Shown one piece after another: positions 55,348 to 63,802 of a stretch of DNA of 64,000 bases. The position numbers and the translations under genes are program-made. Every line of letters starts with the position of its first letter. Within the stretch, counting starts at the first letter, position 1. A model generated the notes under the pieces. The model worked only from the letters and a program-made list of their open reading frames with translations, searched no databases and was not told the origin of the DNA. Origin of the DNA: Verrucomicrobiota bacterium (GTDB lineage Bacteria > Verrucomicrobiota > Verrucomicrobiia > Chthoniobacterales > Terrimicrobiaceae); contig JAPLTG010000006.1 in the NCBI GenBank assembly GCA_026398255.1, positions 19,654-83,653 of the forward strand. The letters run 5' to 3'.

Positions 55348-56298
55348 ATGTTGCGACTCGTCATTTTCCTTTTTCTTCTTTGCGCCGGCCTCGCGCCTTT
55401 GAGCGCCCAATCTCCGGCGATTCCGGAATTCAAGTCACGCCTGCCAATGAGCGTGGTTTTCAAAGGCAGCGAAAAGTTCGACCGACTTGTAAAGCGGGCG
55501 AAGAAAGAAAATTGGGCGGCGCTCCCGATCGGTGAGCGCACGGCCGCTGTCGGCAAGGCTCTCCTTGGGACGCCGTATGTGAATTACACCCTCGAAATCG
55601 ATGACCGAATCGAGTCGGCCTCGGTGAATTTCAACGGACTGGATTGTTGGACCTTCTACGAAATCTCTCTGGCCTTCGCACGGATGCTGCAAGCGAAGGA
55701 TGGCGATTATCGGCCCGAGGATTTGCTGGCGCTTGTGGAGCTGGAGCGCTACCGCAACGGAAAGTGCGATGGCGGCTACTTGTCGCGCATGCATTTTCTC
55801 GAAGAGGTCTTTGCTGACAACGGCGCGCGTGGTCTCTCGGTGAATCCGACAAAGGAACTCGGCGGCGAGCGCCTCTCGCGCCAAATCCGCGAGATGACCG
55901 CGATGTGGAAAAGTTACCGCTACCTCCGCAATGACCCATCCCAGCTTCCCGAGATGGCGCGCATCCAAGAGAAAGTTTCCACCCTGCCGGTTTATCATAT
56001 TCCCAAAAACCGTGTGGCCTCCATCGAGCGTCACCTCCGCACCGGTGACATCATCGCGATCACTTGCAAATACCCCGGCGCCTACACTTCGCATGTCGGC
56101 ATCGCGGTAAAAAAGCCCGACGGAGTCTGGTTCATGCACGCGACATCGAAACGCGACAAGGGCCGGAAAGTCATCCTCGATTGCCGCATCTCAGACTACC
56201 TCAAGCGTTCTGACGAAAACTACGGCATCGTTGTCTATCGCCCGCTGGATTTGCCGAAATCGCTTGATGTCGCGATGGAGAAAAACTCGGGGCGGTAA
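55348..56298 (+). CDS. Exported DUF1460 amidase-like protein (NlpC/P60-related)
   Basis: 316 aa from ATG 55348, preceded by GAGGGG as ribosome site. A signal peptide (LRLVIFLFLLCAGLAPLSAQ) leads to a DUF1460 (PF07313) domain, whose known members are N-acetylmuramoyl-L-alanine amidase-like cysteine hydrolases of murein fragments. The catalytic Cys is likely in FNGLDCWTFYEISL and the His in YTSHVGIAVKKPDG, with LLGTPYVNYTLE ahead of them. The C-terminal residues (MEKNSGR) are encoded by a 24-bp sequence that recurs 520 bases downstream, beyond hicBA: see that finding. Confidence 0.82.
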   Translation: MLRLVIFLFLLCAGLAPLSAQSPAIPEFKSRLPMSVVFKGSEKFDRLVKRAKKENWAALPIGERTAAVGKALLGTPYVNYTLEIDDRIESASVNFNGLDCWTFYEISLAFARMLQAKDGDYRPEDLLALVELERYRNGKCDGGYLSRMHFLEEVFADNGARGLSVNPTKELGGERLSRQIREMTAMWKSYRYLRNDPSQLPEMARIQEKVSTLPVYHIPKNRVASIERHLRTGDIIAITCKYPGAYTSHVGIAVKKPDGVWFMHATSKRDKGRKVILDCRISDYLKRSDENYGIVVYRPLDLPKSLDVAMEKNSGR

Positions 56299-56299
56299 A
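56276..56299. repeat. Direct repeat, left copy, flanking hicBA
   Basis: 24 bases (begins TGGAGAAAAACTCGG, ends TAAA) identical to 56796-56819 except for one base (G at 56295, T at 56815). This copy encodes the end and stop codon of the DUF1460 gene. The offset between copies is exactly 520 bases and the interval contains only hicBA. Confidence 0.9.
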
Positions 56300-56320
56300 G
56301 CCTATGCGGAAATTGCCGTG

Positions 56321-56545
56321 TCAGCGTTGTGCAATGAATTCATCGACCGTTAGGTCAATGTCCCTTGCAATCTGACGAAGGAGCGGTGCGGCAATGTCGC
56401 GGCCTTTGTGTATTGGAACAGTTGTGCAGCGGCCATCGGAATGTCGGTATTGGATGTGTGATCCGCGCTGTCGGACATTGACAAAATCGAGCTTTTCCAG
56501 AGTTCGGCAAACTTCGCTTGGCTTCAGGATGGGGGTGTTGCCCAT
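56321..56545 (-). CDS. hicA: HicA-type toxin
   Basis: 74 aa. HicA mRNA interferase with a double-stranded RNA-binding-like fold. Typical features: PSEVCRTLEKLDFVNVRQRGSH (helix plus the G-S-H catalytic His motif), IQYRHSDGRCTTVPIHKGRDI and LLRQIARDIDLTVDEF. It lies three bases downstream of hicB, so the order is antitoxin first. Transcribed opposite to the DUF1460 gene and in the direction of it. Confidence 0.93.
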   Translation of the reverse strand: MGNTPILKPSEVCRTLEKLDFVNVRQRGSHIQYRHSDGRCTTVPIHKGRDIAAPLLRQIARDIDLTVDEFIAQR

Positions 56546-56548
56546 TAT

Positions 56549-56758
56549 TTAGGCGACGGCAAGGTTTTGGGTGCCGACAAATTCAGCATCCATGCGAGGT
56601 TCTCCATCTTCGAGGAGCATCTCGATGACCTCACGAAGGTTGGCGTTTAATTCGTCCAGCGACTCGGCTTGCGAGTGAGCTCCGCAAAATCCCGGCACAT
56701 AACCAACTAGTAAACCTGTGGCGGGATCACGCTCCACGACGGCCGTAAAATTTCTCAT
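56549..56758 (-). CDS. hicB: HicB-type antitoxin
   Basis: About 69 aa from ATG 56758 (TTG 56791 would add 11). Partial RNase H-like HicB fold: FTAVVERDPATGLLVGYVPG, HSQAESLDELNANLREVIEMLLED. There is no C-terminal DNA-binding domain, as in the short HicB class. It neutralises HicA, encoded three bases downstream. The pair lies between two 24-bp direct repeats. Confidence 0.9.
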   Translation of the reverse strand: MRNFTAVVERDPATGLLVGYVPGFCGAHSQAESLDELNANLREVIEMLLEDGEPRMDAEFVGTQNLAVA

Positions 56759-56795
56759 GCCTAACTTTTTCACGGTCGCTTCAAGAGTCAACCCT

Positions 56796-56819
56796 TGGAG
56801 AAAAACTCGGGGCGTTAAA
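56796..56819. repeat. Direct repeat, right copy, flanking hicBA
   Basis: Second copy of the 24-bp sequence at 56276-56299 with one mismatch. It contains the same terminal codons and TAA as the end of the DUF1460 gene, but no upstream reading frame, and is followed at once by the dispersed palindromic repeat, as would be expected of the original gene end. Confidence 0.9.
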
Positions 56820-56820
56820 A

Positions 56821-56904
56821 GGCTCCGACGGAGCGTCGCCCTCCAGATGAACCTTGGAGGGATGGGCTCTGTCCCGTCCCAAGATTCAGGCGCGAAGCGC
56901 CATT
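56821..56904. repeat. Dispersed palindromic repeat, copy 2
   Basis: Contains GGCTCCGACGGAGC, then CGCCCTCCA, CTTGGAGGGATGGGCTC with TGTCCCGTCCCAAG, and GGCGC-GAA-GCGCC (56889-56901). It shares its modules with the copy at 25941-26003. The final hairpin ends five bases before the dsbD stop codon (minus strand), so it could terminate dsbD. Confidence 0.5.
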
Positions 56905-56905
56905 G

Positions 56906-58936
56906 TCACGGCAGCTTCTTCAGCGCGTCGAGGAGGATGGATTCGGTGAGGAGTTCTGGCAGGACGACCGGGTTTGAGGGGTCGGCGGCGGGGTAGAGGA
57001 CATAGAGCGGCACGCCGACACGGCCGAAGCCTTTGAGCGCGGCGGTGATTTCGGGGTTGGAGTTCGTCCAGTCGGCTTTGATGGGGACGATGTTTTTCTC
57101 GGCGAGCAGGGCGCGCACGGCGGGGGTGTTGATCGCGGTGCGCTCGTTGAATTTGCAGGTGATGCACCAGTCGGCGGTGAAGTCGACGAAGACATTCCTC
57201 CCGGCGGCGAGTTCGCTTTTTAACCGGGCTTCGGAGAAATCAACCCACGCAATCGAGTCGGGATCGGTTTTTCCAATTTGAGTGAAATTTTTTCCCAGGA
57301 AATACCAGCCGCCGCCGATGATGGAGGCGAGGGCTAGAAGGATCGCGATCGCGCGTTGTTTCGAGGAGGCGAGGGGACCGCAGAAGGCCCCGTAGAGCCA
57401 CGCGGCGAACGCGAGGCAAACAAGGAATGCGGAGAACCATACAACGCCCTCAACCCCGCGCTGGCCGCCAAGAATCGAGAGGATCCAGACGAGGGTGGCG
57501 AGGAGGGGGAACGCCATGAATTGCTTGAGGCGTTCCATCCACGCGCCGGGGCGGGGGAGGAATTTCATCCAGCCGGGCTGGGCGCTGAGAAGCAGGTAGG
57601 GAAGTGCCATGCCGAACGCGACGGAGGCGAACATCGCGAGAATGACGGCGGAGCTTTGGCTGAAGGCAAATCCGAGCGCACTTCCGAGAAACGGGGCGGT
57701 GCAGGGCGTGGCGAGCAGGGTGGCGAAAACGCCCTGAAAAAACGGCCCGCCGAGCCCTCCACCCGATCCAGCGGATTCCATCGCGGTGGCGGCTTGGCCG
57801 GGAAGGATGAGCTCGAAAACGCCGGCGAGGTTGAGGGCGAAGACAAAAACGATCGAGCCGATGGCGATGTTGAACCAGGGGTTCTGGAACTGGAATGCCC
57901 AGGTGACTTCGGCGCCGCTGGATTTAAGGGCGATGATGATGGCGGCGAGCCCGAGGAACCACGCGAAGATGCCGGCGGCGAAGGCGAGTCCATGCGAAAG
58001 GATCGCGGTGCGCGAGTCGCCGGATTGCTTGATGAAACCGAAAATTTTCAGCGAGATCACCGGCAGGACACATGGCATGAGGTTCAGGATCAATCCGCCG
58101 AGGAAGCCGTAAAAAAGGGCGAGCCAGAGGCCCATCGTCGCGGTGGCGGGTTTTTCTGTCTCAGCGGAATTCTCGGAAACGAACCAAGCGCGTCGGCTTG
58201 GGCCCTCGCCGACTGAAAGAACGCCACGGAAGTTTCCTTGAGACGGAATCCGGAGCGAGGAGGGAGGGAGAAATTCGGGATGGCCGACTTCTTGGTTGTC
58301 TGCAGGCAGAGGGAAAAGGGCGAGCGGGGTGTTCGGCGCGATTCCTTCGACTTGTAGCGTGAGTTGGTTGGCCGTGCGCTTCCACGAAATCGGGTAGGGC
58401 GGTTTTTTTTCGGAGGGAAGCCGGGAGCGGAATTCCTCGAAAAGCGCCGCATTCGCCGGGGAGGAATTCGTCGCAACGGGGAGGGTTAATTCGAGCTCAG
58501 CGCCGCCTGGGATGCAGGTTTCCTTGCAAACGAGCCAATCGGCCTTGGCTTTCAGGGTGATGTTTCCCGACACTCCCGCCGGGGGCGTGATCGTGGTGAG
58601 TAAAAGCACTCGGCCTCCGTAGGCGTAGGTCTGGATGTCACCCGGTTCGAGTTTCGCCTCCGGCACGGGCCACTCGATCGGGCCGACGGTGAAGCCTTGG
58701 GGAAGCTGCCATTGGATCGTCGTGGGCAGACCCGCGTCGCCGCTATATTCCCAATAGGTATGCCAGCCATCGGCCATCTCGAGAAGAAGCCCGGCTTGGA
58801 AGGGTTGACCTGGCACGATGGCATTCGTGTCCGCAAGAAGTTGAGCGCGGACGAGTGGGGCGACCTGAGCGGGAGCCTGCGGGGCGGCGAGTGCGAGGAG
58901 CAACAACAGCAGGGGCAGGCGAAGGAGCGTCGACAT
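56906..58936 (-). CDS. dsbD: DsbD-type thiol:disulfide interchange protein
   Basis: 676 aa. Moves reducing equivalents from cytoplasmic thioredoxin to the periplasm. Order: signal peptide (LLLLLLALAAPQAPAQ), an N-terminal DsbD-alpha/DUF-like domain with ADWLVCKETCIPGGAELEL, a membrane domain of about eight helices with its two cysteines in NLMPCVLPVISLKIFGF and LATPCTAPFLGSALGFAF, and a C-terminal thioredoxin domain with VDFTADWCITCKFNE (CxxC). This fits the ScsB/DsbD-like group. It is divergent from cheD, leaving about 155 bases for both promoters. Confidence 0.93.
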   Translation of the reverse strand: MSTLLRLPLLLLLLALAAPQAPAQVAPLVRAQLLADTNAIVPGQPFQAGLLLEMADGWHTYWEYSGDAGLPTTIQWQLPQGFTVGPIEWPVPEAKLEPGDIQTYAYGGRVLLLTTITPPAGVSGNITLKAKADWLVCKETCIPGGAELELTLPVATNSSPANAALFEEFRSRLPSEKKPPYPISWKRTANQLTLQVEGIAPNTPLALFPLPADNQEVGHPEFLPPSSLRIPSQGNFRGVLSVGEGPSRRAWFVSENSAETEKPATATMGLWLALFYGFLGGLILNLMPCVLPVISLKIFGFIKQSGDSRTAILSHGLAFAAGIFAWFLGLAAIIIALKSSGAEVTWAFQFQNPWFNIAIGSIVFVFALNLAGVFELILPGQAATAMESAGSGGGLGGPFFQGVFATLLATPCTAPFLGSALGFAFSQSSAVILAMFASVAFGMALPYLLLSAQPGWMKFLPRPGAWMERLKQFMAFPLLATLVWILSILGGQRGVEGVVWFSAFLVCLAFAAWLYGAFCGPLASSKQRAIAILLALASIIGGGWYFLGKNFTQIGKTDPDSIAWVDFSEARLKSELAAGRNVFVDFTADWCITCKFNERTAINTPAVRALLAEKNIVPIKADWTNSNPEITAALKGFGRVGVPLYVLYPAADPSNPVVLPELLTESILLDALKKLP

Positions 58937-59090
58937 GCGGTTTCTTTAGCACGGCTGGGGAATTCGGCAAACTGCGCCCGCTCGGCAAAAAACAGCGGGC
59001 ATTTTTGTTTTGGATCGGAAATCAGTTGTGCGCTTGCGGCGTTCGGTTTAGTTCATGCGACTTGGTCGGCGGCCCGGTCCGCCTCTCCTC

Positions 59091-59603
59091 ATGGAAACGA
59101 CATCGACATTAATCGAAGAGCAGATGCGCACGGTCGTGGTGGGCGTTGCCGATTTCAAAATCAGCACCGATCCGTTTACCTACCTTGTGACCTATGCGCT
59201 CGGTTCCTGTCTCGGGATCACTTTCTATGATGAAAAGCGACGGATCGGCGGTCTGCTCCACGCGATGCTTCCCAGTGCCAGCTTGCATCCAGGGCAGAAA
59301 ATCCGCGAAGCGATGTTTCTCGATACCGGCATCCCAAAAGTCCTCTCGGCGATGATCCGCGTCGGCGCGAAGAAAGACGACATTCGCTGCAAGGTTTTCG
59401 GCGGAGCGCAACTCATGGCCACGGACAATTTTTTTCGTATCGGCTCCAAGAACATCGACATGTTCTACAAGCTCAGCCAGGACCTGCTGCTCGATGTGGT
59501 GGCTTGGGAGATCAGCGGTCGAGTCAATCGCACCATCCGCCTCGCCAACCACACCGGCAATGTGATTGTGAAAGTTCCCTCCAAACCCGAATTTATTCGC
59601 TGA
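59091..59603 (+). CDS. cheD: CheD-family protein glutamine deamidase
   Basis: 170 aa. CheD deamidates glutamines of chemoreceptors and, in Bacillus, binds CheC. The catalytic triad elements are seen: Cys in YALGSCLGITFYD, His in IGGLLHAMLPSAS, and Thr/Ser region in FGGAQLMATDNFFRIGSKN. No other chemotaxis gene (MCP, CheA, CheW, CheC) is in the window, so the partner is elsewhere or it has another target. ATG 59091 is chosen; an upstream in-frame start adds 12 basic residues. Its TGA overlaps the ATG of the HDOD gene by one base (TGATG), coupling the two. Confidence 0.9.
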   Translation: METTSTLIEEQMRTVVVGVADFKISTDPFTYLVTYALGSCLGITFYDEKRRIGGLLHAMLPSASLHPGQKIREAMFLDTGIPKVLSAMIRVGAKKDDIRCKVFGGAQLMATDNFFRIGSKNIDMFYKLSQDLLLDVVAWEISGRVNRTIRLANHTGNVIVKVPSKPEFIR

Positions 59604-60472
59604 TGAAATCCGCTGCCGACTTCCAGACAGTTGTTGAGATGACGAGGTCGATCCCCTGCGCGCCAGCGATTTTGCCGAAGCTTCTCCAGCTCACCGAGGG
59701 CAGTGCCTCCGACCTTGGCGACCTCGAAATGCTCATCAGCCTCGACACCGGTCTCGCGACCAGCGTTCTCCGCACTTCGAATTCCGCCTACTTCGGCGGC
59801 ACCCAGCGTTGCGACAACATCGCCGACGCCATCTTGCGTCTCGGGAGCAAAACCCTCTACCGCATTGCGGCTACGACGCTCACCGGTCGCTGGTTGGTCC
59901 ATCCCGTGCGGGGCTACGGTTGGGAGCCTGGGGATCTCTGCCGCCACTCGCTCTGCGTGGCGATATGTGCCGAGACTTTCGCCAAATCCACCCGCCTCGC
60001 CGAGCCCTCGACCGCTTACACGGCGGGCTTGATCCATGACCTTGGTAAATTCGCACTCGCCTACGCGAACTTCAGCGCGCTGGATGAAATCGCCAGTCGC
60101 GTGCCGGATGAGTTTTCCACCTGGCGCGAGGCGGAGCTCGCCATCCTCGGCTACGACTCGGCGCAGGTGACTCAAGCGCTCCTGCAAAATTGGGGCTTTC
60201 CGGCTTCGTTCGTCTCGGTGGGTTTCCACTACCAAAAGCCCTCCCTGGCTCCCGAAGAACACCGCAATCTCGCCACGCTGATTCACGCTTCAAAGCATGT
60301 GGCCACCCAACTCGGCTACGGCGTGGGGATTGACGGCTACTACACTGATCCCGACGAGGAGGCCTTGAAAAAGGCTGGCTTCAAGGAGGCGGAACTCGAC
60401 GCCGCCATCCCTGAAATTCTCCAAACCATCCAGAGATTCATCAACCCAGCAGGCGAGATTAATTTCGCCTGA
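59603..60472 (+). CDS. HDOD-domain signalling protein
   Basis: 289 aa, essentially one HDOD domain. Signatures: IPCAPAILPKLLQLTEGSAS, LEMLISLDTGLATSVLRTSNSAYFGG, DAILRLGSKTLYRIA, and a HD-like YTAGLIHDLGKFALAY with His-Asp retained. A long C-terminal helical part follows (FHYQKPSLAPEEHRNLATLI, HASKHVATQLGYG). HDOD proteins usually act in regulation, often with cyclic dinucleotides or chemotaxis, and mostly lack hydrolase activity; the retained HD here leaves activity open. Coupled to cheD by a one-base overlap and convergent with the NO synthase gene. Confidence 0.9.
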   Translation: MKSAADFQTVVEMTRSIPCAPAILPKLLQLTEGSASDLGDLEMLISLDTGLATSVLRTSNSAYFGGTQRCDNIADAILRLGSKTLYRIAATTLTGRWLVHPVRGYGWEPGDLCRHSLCVAICAETFAKSTRLAEPSTAYTAGLIHDLGKFALAYANFSALDEIASRVPDEFSTWREAELAILGYDSAQVTQALLQNWGFPASFVSVGFHYQKPSLAPEEHRNLATLIHASKHVATQLGYGVGIDGYYTDPDEEALKKAGFKEAELDAAIPEILQTIQRFINPAGEINFA

Positions 60473-60475
60473 TTC

Positions 60476-61582
60476 TCAAAAACGCACCCAGGCCTTGGGC
60501 TGAACTTGGTAGTCGGGCAAGAGCGAGCGGTCTTTCCAGCCCTTGTGAAACACAGGAGTTGCCGAACCGGACATCGGCGGCACGATCCAACTCCAATCAG
60601 CCGAGACAAGCCGACCGGCTTTTTTTTCGCGTTCGACAAAATCCATGAACTCCGAGGACGCCCGGTGGTGATCCACGATCCGCACGCCGGCCTTGGAATA
60701 GGAGTGGAGGACGGCGGCGTTCAGCTCGACGAGTGCTCGATCTTTCCAAAGCGAGGAATCGCGCGAGCGGTCGAACCCCATCCGATCGGCGATCACGGGC
60801 AGACAGTCGTAGCGCCCCGTATCTCCCAAATCGCGGGAGCCGATCTCGGTGCCCATATACCAGCCGTTGAACGGCGCAGCGGGAAAATCCACGCCGCCGA
60901 TGCGCAAAACCATGTCCGAGAGGATCGGAACCGCATACCACTTCAGGCCGAGTTCTGAGAACCATGGAAACTCCGGGTGCTCCAGGGCAACCTCCAGAGC
61001 TTTTGGTGGAGGGTAAAGCCGGGGAGCTTCGCCGCGCTTTTGAATGATCCACGGCAGCAAATCGAATCGCGTGCCGGTCCCCTGCCAGCCGAGTTTTTGG
61101 GCCTCGAGGGTGAAGGCCAGATTCTTCGGGTCGCCGAGAATCGTGCCGTCGGGTTGTTCGTAGCCGGCGTAGCCGAGGAGTTGGTGATTCCAAATCCGAA
61201 TGGTCGCCCCTACGGATGTCGCGGGAGGGAAAACCGTAACCAAGGGTTGGATTTTCCCACCATTCGTTCCAATCTCCAAATGCTCGAGCAACGCCGCATT
61301 TATATGATCGGGATCGATCATATCCCGAAGGTCGCGGACCTTCAGGGAACTCCAAAAGAGTCGGCCGATGCAGCGGGCGTTGTTGCGCCAGGCCATTCGC
61401 GCTCCGTGTTCCAACTCTTTGAATTCCAGATTCCAGAACCCCGTTTTTTCGATTTCGGAAAACGCGGTTTCTTTGCGGGAGGCAAGGTGTTTGGCGCTCC
61501 AATGCTTTTCCTGCGCGATGGTGTCGAGGAAATCCTCGGCCTCGCGGCGGATCCCGGCACAGTCGAAGGAAGGGACTACCAC
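60476..61582 (-). CDS. nos: Bacterial nitric oxide synthase, oxygenase domain
   Basis: 368 aa starting at GTG 61582. Oxidises L-arginine to NO and citrulline; bacterial enzymes have only the heme oxygenase domain and borrow reductases. The match is strong: heme-ligand Cys71 in MAWRNNARCIGRLFW, WHNQLLGYAG-type region (IWNHQLLGYAGYEQPDG), LGLKWYAVPILSDMVLRIGG, substrate-binding Glu246 in FNGWYMGTEIGSRDLGD, and VDHHRASSEFMDFVE with DWSWIVPPMSGSATPVFH for the pterin/dimer region. Length equals Bacillus NOS. The start overlaps the fabH stop by seven bases, so it is the last gene of the plsX-fabH unit. No reductase or pterin gene is close. Confidence 0.95.
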   Translation of the reverse strand: MVVPSFDCAGIRREAEDFLDTIAQEKHWSAKHLASRKETAFSEIEKTGFWNLEFKELEHGARMAWRNNARCIGRLFWSSLKVRDLRDMIDPDHINAALLEHLEIGTNGGKIQPLVTVFPPATSVGATIRIWNHQLLGYAGYEQPDGTILGDPKNLAFTLEAQKLGWQGTGTRFDLLPWIIQKRGEAPRLYPPPKALEVALEHPEFPWFSELGLKWYAVPILSDMVLRIGGVDFPAAPFNGWYMGTEIGSRDLGDTGRYDCLPVIADRMGFDRSRDSSLWKDRALVELNAAVLHSYSKAGVRIVDHHRASSEFMDFVEREKKAGRLVSADWSWIVPPMSGSATPVFHKGWKDRSLLPDYQVQPKAWVRF

Positions 61583-62592
61583 TCGATCACCGCGCTGGCG
61601 TAGGTGAGACCGCCGCCGAAGACGACGAGAAGAATGGGATCACCAATCTGGAATCGGCCCGAGCGGGCGGCTTCATCGAGGGCGATGGCGACGGCAGCGG
61701 CGGAGGTATTGCCGTATTTGTCGAGATTGATGTGGAATCGGTCCAAGCCCAGCCCCATGCGATCGGCCATGGCTTCGATGATTCGGAGATTGGCTTGGTG
61801 GGGAATTACGCAAGTGATGTCATCGGCGGTGATGCCGCAACGCTCGAGAACGACGCCCGCAGCGCGCATCATGGAGGTGACCGCTTGCTTGTAGGTCTCG
61901 CGGCCATTCATATGGAGCGTGTTGAGATTTTGCTCGATGTTTTCGGCCGTGGTCGGGCAGGCGCACCCGCCGCCAGGCATATGAAGAATGTCGGAGAGAT
62001 TTCCATCACTCGCCATGTAGGTCGTCACGATGCCGCGCGAGCCCGGGCGGTGACGAAGAATCGCCGCCCCCGCGCCGTCGCCAAAGAGGACACAGGTGTT
62101 GCGGTCGGTCCAATTCACGATGCTACTGAGTTTGTCGGCGCCAATGACCAGGATCGTTTCGTTCGTTCCGGTGGCGATGAATTGGTGGGCGATCTCGAGG
62201 CAGTAGAGAAAGCCCGAGCAGGCCGCGCTGACATCCATGCACGCGGCATTTTTCGCGCCGATGAGTCTTTGGACATGGCAGGCGGTGGAGGGGAAAAAAT
62301 TATCCGGCGTGACCGTGCCGACGAGAATCAGATCAATTTCCTCGGGCTTGATCCCCGCATTTTCCATCGCGGCTTGCGCGGCCTTCGCGGCCATGTGGCT
62401 TGTGAATTCGGTGTCGGCGGCGAGGCGGCGTTCGCGAATGCCGGTGCGCTCCACGATCCATTGGTCCGAGGTTTCGACCATCGATTCCAACTCGGCATTG
62501 GTGAGCACACGGTCGGGCACATAACTGCCCGTGCCGATGATGGAGGCGGATCGGCTAAGCTTCGGCGGGATGTCGCGCAGGGACTTTTTCAT
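61576..62592 (-). CDS. fabH: 3-oxoacyl-ACP synthase III
   Basis: 338 aa. Condenses acetyl-CoA with malonyl-ACP to start fatty acid synthesis. Catalytic triad: Cys in MDVSAACSGFLYCLEI, His in VIPHQANLRIIEA and Asn in LDKYGNTSAAAVAIAL; also TGIRERRLA and FGDGAGAAIL. Start ATG 62592 lies 38 bases inside plsX, giving a strong overlap; no good later start precedes the conserved SIIGTGSYVPDRVLTN. In the order yceD-rpmF-plsX-fabH, widely conserved, and followed by nos. Confidence 0.95.
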   Translation of the reverse strand: MKKSLRDIPPKLSRSASIIGTGSYVPDRVLTNAELESMVETSDQWIVERTGIRERRLAADTEFTSHMAAKAAQAAMENAGIKPEEIDLILVGTVTPDNFFPSTACHVQRLIGAKNAACMDVSAACSGFLYCLEIAHQFIATGTNETILVIGADKLSSIVNWTDRNTCVLFGDGAGAAILRHRPGSRGIVTTYMASDGNLSDILHMPGGGCACPTTAENIEQNLNTLHMNGRETYKQAVTSMMRAAGVVLERCGITADDITCVIPHQANLRIIEAMADRMGLGLDRFHINLDKYGNTSAAAVAIALDEAARSGRFQIGDPILLVVFGGGLTYASAVIEW

Positions 62593-63589
62593 GGAGTGGC
62601 TGCATCGCCTCGACGATGCGGGTGTTGATATTCTGCTCGATGGCGGTGCGGGCCGCGCGGATGGCGTTGCGGAGGGCAGGGACGGAAGAATTACCGTGGG
62701 CTTTGATGCAAATGCCATTGACGCCCAGAAGCGGGGTGCCGCCGTATTCGTCGGTGCTGGTGCGGGCCTTCACGGCGTCGAACGCGCCCTTGGAAAGGAG
62801 CGCCCCGGCCATGCGGATCGGAGATTTTTTTAACTCATCCTTGATCCAGCCGACCATCGACTTCGCAAGGCCCTCGATGGTTTTCAAAAATATATTTCCA
62901 GTGAATCCGTCGCAAACGACGACCTCGACGGGCTTCTTAAAAATCCCGTGTCCCTCGACATTTCCGGCGAAGGCGATTGGCGCGGATTGAAGGAGTTCGT
63001 GGCATTGCAGGCAAAATTCGGTGCCTTTGCCGGGTTCGGTGCCGATGTTGAGCAATCCGACGCGGGCGCGGTTCCCCCCGACGACGGCTTGATAGTAAAC
63101 ACTCCCCATGACGGCAAAGCCGACGATGTGTTTCGGGCTGGGGTCGATATTCGCCCCGCCATCGATCAGCAAAAACACTCCGCCCTCGGCGGGAATCAAC
63201 ACGCCAAGTCCGGCGCGGTCGATGCCGGGAAGGGTGCGGAGTTTGATCGTGGCCGCAGCGACGAGCGCGCCGGTGTGACCTGCAGAAACCACCGCAGCAG
63301 CTTGGCCGTCTTTCACCAAATCCACAGCGCGGCTGATGGAGGAATCTTTTTTTCGGCGCACGCTATCGAGACCGTTGTCGGTCATGTCCACGACTTGCGA
63401 GGCGTGGTGGAAAGATAGGCGCGACTCGATCCCTGCAGTATTGTGCTTGCAGAGTTCGGCGCGGATTTTTTCCTCGTCGCCAACGAGAATCAGCTCGATA
63501 TCAGGAAAATCACGCAGGGCCTGAACGGCGCCCGCGACGGGATTTTGCGGGGAGAAGTCCCCTCCCATGGCGTCGAGGGCGATTTTCAT
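62555..63589 (-). CDS. plsX: Phosphate acyltransferase PlsX
   Basis: 344 aa. Makes acyl-phosphate from acyl-ACP for phospholipid synthesis. Family features: IALDAMGGDFSPQNPVAGAV at the N-terminus, VVSAGHTGALVAAAT, NIGTEPGKGTEFCLQCHELL and VVVCDGFTGNIFLKTIEG, LLGVNGICIKAHGNS. Peripheral membrane enzyme. Overlaps fabH by 38 bases and follows rpmF after 24. Confidence 0.96.
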   Translation of the reverse strand: MKIALDAMGGDFSPQNPVAGAVQALRDFPDIELILVGDEEKIRAELCKHNTAGIESRLSFHHASQVVDMTDNGLDSVRRKKDSSISRAVDLVKDGQAAAVVSAGHTGALVAAATIKLRTLPGIDRAGLGVLIPAEGGVFLLIDGGANIDPSPKHIVGFAVMGSVYYQAVVGGNRARVGLLNIGTEPGKGTEFCLQCHELLQSAPIAFAGNVEGHGIFKKPVEVVVCDGFTGNIFLKTIEGLAKSMVGWIKDELKKSPIRMAGALLSKGAFDAVKARTSTDEYGGTPLLGVNGICIKAHGNSSVPALRNAIRAARTAIEQNINTRIVEAMQPLHEKVPARHPAEA

Positions 63590-63613
63590 CCGGGGATAAA
63601 AGTTCCCGCTGAA

Positions 63614-63796
63614 CTATTCGGCGCCGATCGTAAGAACTTGCCGTTTATTGTAGTAACCGCAAGCTGGGCAAGCGATATGGCCTGGAACGGCCACTCCGCA
63701 TTGCGGGCATTTGCTGAGTTTCGGGGCCTGCCAGCGGTTGGCCGCTTTGCGGGTGCGCAGGCGCATCTTCGAGGTTTTGCGTTTGGGAACTCCCAT
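63614..63796 (-). CDS. rpmF: 50S ribosomal protein L32
   Basis: 60 aa. Starts [20 protein letters not shown], the universal L32 N-terminus, and carries the two zinc-ribbon pairs CPQC and CPAC, so it is the zinc-binding form. Basic and of normal length. It sits between the yceD-like gene and plsX, its usual place. Confidence 0.97.
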   Translation of the reverse strand: MGVPKRKTSKMRLRTRKAANRWQAPKLSKCPQCGVAVPGHIACPACGYYNKRQVLTIGAE

Positions 63797-63802
63797 AGGT
63801 CT

